Part shown: piece by piece, positions 7,494 to 13,376 of the stretch
Layout of the letters: every line of letters begins with the position of its first letter
Position numbering within the stretch: the first letter of the stretch is position 1
NCBI GenBank assembly: GCA_944372275.1
Contig: CALVYO010000029.1
Span: 1 to 13,376, forward strand
Source of the DNA: an uncultured Bacilli bacterium
GTDB lineage: Bacteria > Bacillota_I > Bacilli_A > RF39 > UBA660
Direction: 5' to 3'
Length of the DNA: 13,376 nucleotides
Position numbers and translations under genes: made by a program
Notes under the pieces: model-generated
What the model was told of the DNA's origin: nothing
Seen by the model: the letters and a program-made list of their open reading frames with translations, nothing else
Database searches by the model: none

Positions 7494-8231
7494 TTAACTA
7501 ATTGGAAGTGTTATCGCTGGTGAATTTTGTAAACCATTTAAATAATAATTAGGAACAGTTCCTTGAATTAATTTTAAAGCAACTGGAATAGTAGTATTGA
7601 TTGTTATTTTATCCGTTACAAAAGGTAAAATCAATTGTTCTGATAATTCTAAAACTATATTAACTTCAATTAAAGCATTATTTATACCATAATCTTTTAC
7701 ATTAGTATTAACATAACTTACAATATCACCAACTAAACTAAATCTAACAGGTATTTTAGGTCCAATATTAGCCAAAAAAGAATTACCAAATATCACACCA
7801 CTTGGAATCTCATAAATAATACCTTGTCTTAGTTTATCAGTATTATAATCAATTAAAGCATCTGTGTTTAAATTTAGTAATTCTATTTTTCCTTGCTCTA
7901 AATACTTTAAATTAGTTTGAATTAAAGTGGTTGTATTAGTTAAAACTTGATTTACAATAATTGGATTAAAATCAATTGCTTTTATTTCATTTTCCTCTTT
8001 AGTTATTATAAACAATTCATCGATATTTATATCTTTAAAATTTTTATTAATTGCATCATTTATAATAATACTTGCTAACTTCCTAGCCTCCATATTCGCA
8101 TAATCTAACAAAACAGGATTTATTTTCAAATTAATAAACTTAAAAGCCAGAAAAATAGATATAATTAATAAAATAATAATTAAGATACTATTTTTAAATT
8201 TAATTCTTTTTTTTAATCTAATTCTTCTCAT
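7494..8231 (-). CDS. yunB: Sporulation protein YunB family
   Basis: A 245-residue membrane-anchored protein with a basic N-terminus (MRRIRLKKRIKFK) and one TM segment (about 15-33). The conserved Spore_YunB core is IPSGVIFGNSFLANIGPKI plus PVRFSLVGDIVSY (142-172), and the C-terminal half (VNIVLELSEQLILPF and beyond) is typical of the family. In Bacillus subtilis YunB is made in the mother cell under sigma-E and contributes to sporulation; its molecular role is unknown. The start ATG 8231 has GGGGGG 4 nt upstream, whereas ATG 8243 would include that site in the coding region. No convincing sigma-A -35/-10 pair was found for it. It is the first gene of yunB-DUF4015-yutD and is divergent from the ATPase gene across a 149-nt spacer. 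Presence in a possible non-sporulating lineage would be notable. Confidence 0.88.
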   Translation of the reverse strand: MRRIRLKKRIKFKNSILIIILLIISIFLAFKFINLKINPVLLDYANMEARKLASIIINDAINKNFKDINIDELFIITKEENEIKAIDFNPIIVNQVLTNTTTLIQTNLKYLEQGKIELLNLNTDALIDYNTDKLRQGIIYEIPSGVIFGNSFLANIGPKIPVRFSLVGDIVSYVNTNVKDYGINNALIEVNIVLELSEQLILPFVTDKITINTTIPVALKLIQGTVPNYYLNGLQNSPAITLPIS

Positions 8232-8283
8232 AATACCCCCCATTATATTTTATTAATTTAGACAATTAATATTACAATATTAA

Positions 8284-8333
8284 AACCGCAAAAATAAAAA
8301 ATAATTGTAATTTTACGGTTGTAACCGCAAAAT
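8284..8333. promoter_or_regulatory. Operator-like element: 24-bp palindrome plus one extra half-site
   Basis: 8310-8333 is an inverted repeat of two 11-nt arms, ATTTTACGGTT and AACCGCAAAAT, around GT with one mismatch. A third copy of the arm, AACCGCAAAA, lies at 8284-8293 in direct orientation. The palindrome abuts the -35 box of the ATPase promoter and lies between two divergent genes. No T-run follows, so a terminator is unlikely. Binding of a repressor or activator is an inference. Confidence 0.5.
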
Positions 8334-8362
8334 TTGACATTATCAATTATTTATCATATAAT
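8334..8362 (+). promoter_or_regulatory. Perfect consensus sigma-A promoter for the plus-strand ATPase
   Basis: -35 TTGACA (8334-8339), 17-nt spacer, -10 TATAAT (8357-8362). Both hexamers match the consensus exactly. Transcription would start near 8369, just before AGAGGTGAT and ATG 8381. Confidence 0.85.
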
Positions 8363-8380
8363 TTAGTAGAGGTGATTAAA

Positions 8381-9586
8381 ATGCTTATACGAGCACAATA
8401 TTTAAACAAACTTATTGAAGGAAAAGACTTAAATTTAATAAAAGTTATAACCGGCGTTAGAAGATGCGGAAAATCTACTTTATTACTACAATATAAAGAT
8501 TATTTAATTGACCAAAATATATCTGAGGATAATATTATTTATATGAATTTTGAAAGCGCTAAATGGTATGATATTAAAAATTATCAAGATTTATATAATT
8601 ATGTAAAATCAAAAATAAAAAATAATAATAAAATATATTTATTATTAGATGAAGTCCAAAACATAGAAAAATGGGAAAAAGCAGTAAATTCAATGCTTGT
8701 TGACATAAACTGCGATATATATATTACAGGATCAAATGCCTATTTATTATCTAGCGAATTAACTACACTTTTAGCAGGAAGAATATTAACAATAAAAATA
8801 TATCCATTTTCCTTTAAAGAATTTATTAAAACATACCCTTTTAAAGAAAATGAAGATAAATACGAAAAATTTGATAAATATTTAAAATATGGTGGTATGC
8901 CAACAATAAGTGATATGAACGATAATGAAAACTTAATAATTAATTATTTAAACGATTTAAAAGAAGTAGTTTTAAAAAAAGATGTCATAACTAGAAATAA
9001 TATTAAAGATGTTATATTTTTAGATAACTTGTTACATTATATGTCATCTGTAATAGGAAACTTAACAACACCATATTCAATAGCAGAATTTATGAAAAAA
9101 AATGGAACTATTATTTCTAACGAAACAATTGATTCATATTTAAAAATGTTAGAAAATGCCTATTTTATTTATAGAGTTCCGCGCTATGAATTAAAAAGAA
9201 AACAATTATTAAAAACACAAGGCAAATATTATTTTATTGATAATGGTCTTAAAAATATAATCAATGGTTTTTCAACATATGATAGTGGTAGTAGTTATGA
9301 AAATTTAATATATATTGAATTATTACGTAGAGGATATGATGTATATGTAGGTAAATATAATGATATAGAAATAGATTTTATTGCTATTAAACCAAATGAA
9401 AAAATATATTATCAAGTTTCAAGAAGTATAATAGATGAAAAAGTTGAAGAAAGAGAAAAAAAATCATTACTTGCTATAAATGATAATTATAAGAAAGTTA
9501 TATTAACAATGGATAAAGTTAAAAATAAACAATTAGATGGGATTGAAGTTGTTAATATAGTAGATTTCTTAATGAATGATGATTAA
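8381..9586 (+). CDS. AAA ATPase with C-terminal DUF4143 domain
   Basis: A 401-residue member of the AAA_14/DUF4143 ATPases. Walker A is GVRRCGKST (25-33), Walker B IYLLLDEVQN with D90-E91, sensor-like TGSN (116-119), and the arginine in LLAGR follows (R134). YPFSFKEF and KYGGMPTI are family signatures. The C-terminal part (about 200-400) contains EIDFIA (330-335) and YYQVS, a PD-(D/E)XK-like fold; here Gln-Val-Ser stands where a nuclease would have E-x-K, so cleavage is not expected. The cellular role of the family is unknown. ATG 8381 follows AGAGGTGAT; an in-frame GTG at 8372 overlaps that site and is rejected. It is the only plus-strand gene of the window and has a consensus promoter behind a palindrome and a bidirectional terminator after it. 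A paralogue-like gene lies at 11550-12794, on the other side of the pilin gene. Confidence 0.88.
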   Translation: MLIRAQYLNKLIEGKDLNLIKVITGVRRCGKSTLLLQYKDYLIDQNISEDNIIYMNFESAKWYDIKNYQDLYNYVKSKIKNNNKIYLLLDEVQNIEKWEKAVNSMLVDINCDIYITGSNAYLLSSELTTLLAGRILTIKIYPFSFKEFIKTYPFKENEDKYEKFDKYLKYGGMPTISDMNDNENLIINYLNDLKEVVLKKDVITRNNIKDVIFLDNLLHYMSSVIGNLTTPYSIAEFMKKNGTIISNETIDSYLKMLENAYFIYRVPRYELKRKQLLKTQGKYYFIDNGLKNIINGFSTYDSGSSYENLIYIELLRRGYDVYVGKYNDIEIDFIAIKPNEKIYYQVSRSIIDEKVEEREKKSLLAINDNYKKVILTMDKVKNKQLDGIEVVNIVDFLMNDD

Positions 9587-9592
9587 TACATC

Positions 9593-9622
9593 AAAAAAGT
9601 CATAGTTTTAATATGGCTTTTT
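9593..9622. terminator. Bidirectional Rho-independent terminator between convergent genes
   Basis: AAAAAGTCATA, a 7-nt loop and TATGGCTTTTT form an 11-bp stem (one G-U pair), with T5 on the plus side and T6 on the minus side. It can end both the ATPase transcript (plus) and the pilin transcript (minus). Confidence 0.8.
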
Positions 9623-9653
9623 AATATTTATATCTTATACTGTGGAAATACCT

Positions 9654-9679
9654 CACCTTGCCACTTTATCGGTAAGGTG
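9654..9679. other. GC-rich hairpin downstream of the pilin gene
   Basis: CACCTTGCC, an 8-nt loop and GGTAAGGTG form a 9-bp stem with one G-T pair. It starts about 43 nt after the pilin stop codon. It has no T-tract on either side and is much more GC-rich than its surroundings. It may be an mRNA 3'-end stabiliser, a leftover terminator, or a DNA structure linked to the variable regions upstream; the sequence does not decide. Confidence 0.5.
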
Positions 9680-9721
9680 TGTCTTTACTTCGTTTGTACT
9701 TTATTGTTATACTATGTTTGC

Positions 9722-11469
9722 TTATTGCAAAACATACGGTGAATTTGGAGTACCTTCACCACTTGCGAAGTCTAATGCTGCCAGCCCTGACTTCAGATAT
9801 ATAACTGCACGGACGCCATACGGATTCGACACTGAATCAATACCAGTGAAACCATTGTCGAAGACGGAGCGAACTCTAGACGAACTATATCTATTCATTG
9901 TCCAATAACCATATGATACTGTTGGATTTTCGATTGTATTTACATCGACAAATATTTTTGCCCCATCAGCTGGATTTGCCATATCTATATCATTTCCACT
10001 GAACATCTCGCCTACTATTGGTAATCCAACACTTGCTTCCAATGTTTCATCTTGGACATCTTCATAATTTGCATCACTTGGATAATCTCCTATATAGAAT
10101 GTTTTATGTCCGGTATATCGATATGTGTTACTTATTCCATTAGCAAATGTATTAAGTGGGGTATATATTGTATGGCTTGTACTTATTGTTACTGAACTTC
10201 CATATTGACTTGTTGTTGGAAGTAAGCCATTTAGTACTACTTTAATACTATCTTCATCTTTACTTACTACTCTAAATGTACACATATTATCACTTCCACA
10301 AGCATTATCACTTCCGCTATATGGGACATTTATATATTCTCCTACTTGAACATTATCTGTATTTGTTGCCTTGTTTGCTACTTGATAATTGCTCGTAAGA
10401 GTACCATCCCCTCCGGTGATGGTTAGATCAGAAATTTTTATAACTGCACGGACGCCAAACGAATTCGACACCGAAAAACTAATGAGGAGGCCATTGCCGT
10501 CCACGAATCGTACGTGAGATGAACTATATCTATTTCCTAACCAAAAACTATTTTTAATATCTAAGAATGAACTTTCCCCAGTAGTTCCATCGCCTGCTCT
10601 TTTATATTGGTCTTCATCCAATAAACCCACTTTTTTGATTGTTGTTATTTCATCAACATCTGTATATATTCCTATATTAAATGTACTATCTAATATATTA
10701 TTTTGGATGCTGCTATCTAAACTATTCCAGAAATATTCATTTAACCAAGTATTGATATAACTATTATTATATGCTTCTTCACTTTCCCATACGACACTGG
10801 TTGGTTGGATTGCTGTTAATGGTTGTTGGGTTATAAGTGTTAATGTTTTAGCACTAGTATCAAACTCTAATACACGCCATTGATGACCACCATACCATAA
10901 AAAATTGTTTGCTACTTGTTCATTTGTTCCAGTATAGTAATATAAGTTTTCATTTGTACTATCCTTTACTAATCCTGTCGGATTATCTGCAGAATATTGT
11001 TCTAATAATAATGAAATTAATGATGCTGGAAATTTTGGACATTCTTCATCATCCATTGCAAATTGTCCATTTGAACATAGTGTAAATTTATGATTATTAC
11101 TTTCAATTACTAATTCTGTTAATTTTGATCCATTATAGTTTATACTTATAATATCGGCATTTCCTAAATTTACCATTGTTGGTACATCATTTATATCCAT
11201 ATCTGATGTACATATTTTTGTATAATTATTGTCCAATTGATATTTTACATCTTCGGTTGCACAATAGTTATTTATTCCCCCTAATATCATTTGAGCCTCA
11301 GACTTACCCGCTGATATTCTTGCATCCTCTACTACATCTAATATTATAGGAGTTGCAATAAGGGCTACTATGGCTAAAATAATAATTACTGCCAGTAATT
11401 CTATTAAAGTAAAGGCATTAGTTAGTAAATGCCCCCCCCCCCAGTTTTGCTATTTGTTAATCTCGTCAT
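9722..11469 (-). CDS. Type IV pilin-like protein with two DUF6273/C-type-lectin-like domains; frame interrupted at a G11 tract
   Basis: From ATG 11469 the reading is MTRLTNSKT, then glycines from an 11-G run, then I-Y and a TAA. One further G would instead continue through HLLTNA-FTLIELLAVIIILAIV, a class III prepilin signal with its cleavage site before Phe (Ala, not the usual Gly, at -1), and on to the stop at 9722 (582 residues). The downstream frame has no ATG before 11290, which is past the pilin helix. The mature part has a Cys-containing pilin-like head (ON numbering about 60-150), then two similar domains. Domain one begins near HQWRVLEF and ends GVRAVIKI; domain two begins near CTFRVVSKD and ends GVRAVIYL. 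Each resembles DUF6273 repeats and holds a variable segment (313-344 and 526-557). The product is probably surface-displayed or part of a pseudopilus, perhaps in ligand binding. Codon use is richer in GC than in neighbouring genes. Confidence 0.75.
9800..9895 (-). repeat. Variable segment 2 of the pilin-like gene (DGR-like)
   Basis: A 96-nt, 32-codon segment, NRYSSS to GVRAVI, aligning without gaps with 10439-10534: 72 of 96 bases are identical by hand count. The ends are conserved: 14 identical bases at the 5' side and GGCGTCCGTGCAGTTATA at the 3' side. Eleven residues differ, and in nine of those codons the third base is unchanged. Confidence 0.85.
10439..10534 (-). repeat. Variable segment 1 of the pilin-like gene (DGR-like)
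   Basis: The partner of 9800-9895 with the same length and frame. Its variable core reads H-V-R-F-V-D-G-N-G-L-L-I-S-F-S against R-V-R-S-V-F-D-N-G-F-T-G-I-D-S in copy 2. About 45% G+C by hand count, clearly above the surrounding genes, with codons such as CTC, GGC, CGT and GTC that are scarce elsewhere in the window. Confidence 0.85.
11432..11442 (-). repeat. Homopolymeric G11 tract in the pilin leader
   Basis: Eleven consecutive G on the coding strand, nine codons after ATG 11469. Tract lengths divisible by three (9, 12) join start and pilin frames; 10 or 11 lead to a TAA within six codons. It is the longest G or C run in an otherwise AT-rich window. Confidence 0.9.
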
Positions 11470-11496
11470 ATTAATTTCATCTACCTTTCTATTTAA

Positions 11497-11525
11497 AGTA
11501 TACATTATTTTTTAATTTAATGCAA
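11497..11525 (-). promoter_or_regulatory. Sigma-A type promoter for the pilin-like gene
   Basis: -35 TTGCAT (11525-11520), 17-nt spacer, -10 TATACT (11502-11497). The transcription start would be near 11490, about 20 nt before ATG 11469. The leader has AAAGG (11488-11484) and a four-codon mini-frame ATG AAA TTA ATA TGA whose stop overlaps ATG 11469 as ATGA. Confidence 0.6.
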
Positions 11526-11549
11526 GACCAAATTAAAATATTCACAATT

Positions 11550-12794
11550 TTATATATATTCAATAGGGACACAAAAATTATTTTTATCAATTGGAGATAT
11601 CTTATCTATCATACATAAAACTATACCATTACCAATTGTTTTTTTAGTATCATTTAAAACATTAAAATTTTTAACATAATTTATATCTGGTTTCTTACTT
11701 TTTTTAATTTCAATTGGATATAATTTATCATTATATTCAATAATTAAATCTATTTCTTTCTTATTATTATCACGATAATAATATAGATATCTTTTAAAAT
11801 TTAAGCCGTTATTAGCAAAAGATTTAACTATTAAAGAAACTACATACGTTTCAAAAATATGACCAGAATAAGCACTAACTTCTAAAGTTTCAGAATTTAA
11901 ATATTTTGTTAAATAACAGGCTAATCCCGTATCCATAAAGTAGATTTTAGGTCTTTTTACAACTCTTCTAATAATATTAGTCATATATGGTTCAATTAAA
12001 ACTACTAATCCTGTATTTACTAAAATAGAAAGCCAATCATTAGCAGTTGGATTAGTTATTTCTGCATCAGCAGCAATTTCATTTAAATTTAATTCTTGAC
12101 CAGTTCTTGCAGCAACTGATGTCATAAATTTCATAAATTTTATTTCGTCAGTTATTTTTATCAAGTCACGAATATCACGTTCTATGTATGTTCTTACATA
12201 ACTATCATAAAATTTTTCAACTGAAATTTCTGGATTTTTATATAATTCTGGAAAACTACCTCTAAAAATCATCGAAAATATTTCTTCTATCGTTTTTTTA
12301 GTTATTTTTTCTTTTTGAAGTGTTTCTATTTCAGGTATAAATAATCTATCTTCTTTATTATCTATTTCTCGTGCTGATAAACCATATAAATCAATAATAC
12401 CAATACGTCCGGCTAATGATTCAGTTATGTTTTTCATCGATAAAAAACTTTGTGAGCCAGTTAAATAATACATAGTTGATACTTCTTTATTAGAGTATAC
12501 AGATTTTAATCTTGCTTGATCTACTTTTATTTTTATATATGATAACAACTCTGGAGTATATTGAAATTCATCAATTATTAAAGGATATTTATATTTTTCT
12601 AAAAACAATTCTGGGTCGTTAATAGCTAAAGCGCGATCATTAATATTATCTAATGAAACATAATTAATTTTGTCGTTAGCAAGATGATTTAATACTGTTT
12701 TTTTACCAACTTGACTAGGTCCTGTAATTAAAATTGCAGGAAATTGTTTAGATAATGAAACTAATTCTTTTTCAATACTACGATTAATATACAT
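11550..12794 (-). CDS. AAA ATPase with DUF4143 and intact PD-(D/E)XK-like C-terminus
   Basis: A 414-residue AAA_14/DUF4143 protein. Walker A is GPSQVGKKT (25-33), Walker B LIIDEFQ (72-78, D75-E76), sensor-like TGSQ (112-115), LAGR with R130, and GLSAREI follows. The central DUF4143 region includes RTYIERDIRDL, a winged-helix-like LNEIAADAEITNPTANDWL and VVKRPKIYFMDTGLACYL. At the C-terminus the order E315, E347-I-D349 and E362-I-K364 fits a complete PD-(D/E)XK nuclease-type site, unlike the plus-strand relative. Activity and role are unknown. Start ATG 12794 has GGAGGG 6 nt upstream; ATG 12800 abuts that site directly and is less likely. No hairpin follows the gene before the pilin promoter, so some read-through into the pilin gene is possible. 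Confidence 0.88.
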   Translation of the reverse strand: MYINRSIEKELVSLSKQFPAILITGPSQVGKKTVLNHLANDKINYVSLDNINDRALAINDPELFLEKYKYPLIIDEFQYTPELLSYIKIKVDQARLKSVYSNKEVSTMYYLTGSQSFLSMKNITESLAGRIGIIDLYGLSAREIDNKEDRLFIPEIETLQKEKITKKTIEEIFSMIFRGSFPELYKNPEISVEKFYDSYVRTYIERDIRDLIKITDEIKFMKFMTSVAARTGQELNLNEIAADAEITNPTANDWLSILVNTGLVVLIEPYMTNIIRRVVKRPKIYFMDTGLACYLTKYLNSETLEVSAYSGHIFETYVVSLIVKSFANNGLNFKRYLYYYRDNNKKEIDLIIEYNDKLYPIEIKKSKKPDINYVKNFNVLNDTKKTIGNGIVLCMIDKISPIDKNNFCVPIEYI

Positions 12795-12860
12795 AATCAT
12801 CCCTCCGATTATATTACATCATATTTTATACAAATTTAAAACATAACTTTAAAAATGTAT

Positions 12861-12888
12861 AAAAAATATCAGAAACAATTCTGATATT
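12861..12888 (-). terminator. Rho-independent terminator after nrdG
   Basis: On the minus strand AATATCAGAA, loop TTGT and TTCTGATATT form a perfect 10-bp stem followed by TTTTAT. The first stem bases belong to the stop codon of the nrdG-like gene (12889-12887). Confidence 0.88.
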
Positions 12889-13376
12889 AAATATAAACAT
12901 TAGTTTTTTTCTTCGTATTATATTCTTTTAAAGAATTATATTTAGAAACTAAAACTATTTTATTTTCTTTTAAACTATTTGGTACATCGATAATTCTTTG
13001 GTTACTAGAACCTTTAAAATATAAGTCTAAACTTCTTTCTTTTAAAACAAATGGACCATCTACTAAAACATCAATATATTTTAATAATTCTAACATTTTA
13101 GTATCTTTAATTAAATCTTCATACAAAAAACCTGTATAACACCAAACATTTAATTTTTTCTCTTTACAATGTTTAGCTATTAAAGTACAGGCTTCAACTT
13201 GATAGAATGGATCGCCCCCTGATAATGTTATTCCATCTTGTCCTGTTAAACTATCTATTTCTTTAATAACAGAATCGACATCAATCAAATATCCAGAATC
13301 AAATGACCAAGTTTCAAGGTTGTGACATCCTTTACAATGATGTTTACACCCTTGAGTCCATATAACTGTTCTAATG
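12887..13376 (-). CDS. nrdG: Anaerobic ribonucleotide reductase activating protein (radical SAM), 5' end cut by window edge
   Basis: The visible 162 residues run from IRTVIWTQGC to the stop and continue off the right edge without a start codon; roughly ten N-terminal residues should be missing given the usual NrdG length. The radical-SAM motif CKHHCKGC (CxxxCxxC; visible residues 10-17) binds the 4Fe-4S cluster, followed by HNLETW, the SAM-binding GITLSGGDPF (52-56 for SGGDP), VWCYTG, DVLVDGPFVL and GSSNQRIIDV. The last two are characteristic of NrdG rather than of pyruvate formate-lyase activase. NrdG uses S-adenosylmethionine to install the glycyl radical on the class III reductase NrdD, which makes deoxyribonucleotides without oxygen; nrdD would be expected just outside the window. 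An internal TTG at 13288 is not the start because the cluster motif lies upstream. Confidence 0.92.
   Translation of the reverse strand, partial: IRTVIWTQGCKHHCKGCHNLETWSFDSGYLIDVDSVIKEIDSLTGQDGITLSGGDPFYQVEACTLIAKHCKEKKLNVWCYTGFLYEDLIKDTKMLELLKYIDVLVDGPFVLKERSLDLYFKGSSNQRIIDVPNSLKENKIVLVSKYNSLKEYNTKKKTNVYI

Noticed and set aside
8310..8333. The palindrome as a transcription terminator
   Set aside because: Both adjacent genes start, not end, here, and neither side of the stem is followed by a T-tract.
9642..9908. Open plus-strand frame of 88 codons
   Set aside because: It is antisense to the end of the pilin gene and variable segment 2 and crosses the GC-rich hairpin; no ribosome binding site or recognisable protein.
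9722..11290. Pilin-like gene starting at ATG 11290 as an intact 522-residue protein
   Set aside because: That start lies after the prepilin helix, which is clearly encoded upstream in the same frame, and no good ribosome binding site precedes it; the gene really begins at 11469 with a frame break.
1..13376. CRISPR array, tRNA or rRNA genes, or a riboswitch
   Set aside because: No regularly spaced repeats with unique spacers, no tRNA cloverleaf and no recognisable riboswitch core were seen on either strand.
1..13376. DGR reverse transcriptase or template repeat within the window
   Set aside because: No protein with a reverse transcriptase motif is encoded here, and the 18-nt segment end GGCGTCCGTGCAGTTATA occurs only in the two coding copies.
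1..13376. Mycoplasma-type genetic code (UGA = Trp)
   Set aside because: RF2 with a UGA-dependent frameshift is present and the proteins keep Trp at conserved sites with TGG while ending normally under the standard code.

Overview
The window reads as chromosome from an AT-rich Bacillota of the Bacilli side, probably an uncultured host-associated lineage; this is inferred from gene content, not from a search. UGA is a stop codon here: prfB (RF2, the UGA-reading release factor) is present, keeps its programmed frameshift at an in-frame UGA, and the genes read through with the standard bacterial code, so this is not a UGA=Trp mycoplasma. FtsEX implies a walled cell, and a YunB-type gene points to descent from spore formers. 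Almost everything is on the minus strand; one ATPase gene is on the plus strand.

Right to left along minus-strand transcription: a radical-SAM activase of the NrdG family (cut by the right edge) ends in a strong terminator. Next come an AAA ATPase/DUF4143 protein and then a long type IV pilin-like gene (9722-11469). A plus-strand AAA ATPase/DUF4143 gene (8381-9586) converges on the pilin gene; a bidirectional terminator and a second GC-rich hairpin lie between them. Divergent from it starts yunB - DUF4015 glycoside-hydrolase-like protein with SH3-like domains - yutD, ending in a terminator. Then follow an LppM-like lipoprotein with a Pro-Gln repeat tail, a HAD-IB phosphatase-like gene, and the housekeeping operon prfB - yitT-like - ftsE - ftsX with its terminator. 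At the left edge is the 5' end of an Rpn-like nuclease gene whose ribosome binding site faces ATA instead of ATG.

The most interesting locus is the pilin-like gene. Its start codon and its prepilin N-terminus (FTLIELLAVI type) are in different frames, separated by an uninterrupted run of 11 G. Twelve G (or nine) would join them into a 582-residue protein. This looks like a phase-variable ON/OFF switch, although an assembly error must be excluded. The same gene carries two 96-nt segments with nearly fixed ends and a hypervariable middle, each ending in a GVRAVI motif inside a DUF6273/C-type-lectin-like domain. Changes between the two copies fall mainly in codon positions 1 and 2 of NNC/NNT codons, as expected of targets of a diversity-generating retroelement (DGR). 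No reverse transcriptase or template repeat is in the window, so a DGR would have to act from elsewhere. Together these suggest a surface pilin with two layers of variation: on/off expression and hypermutated ligand-binding faces.

All intergenic stretches are under 300 bases; the larger ones (8232-8380, 9587-9721, 12795-12886) are described by their promoters, palindromes and terminators.
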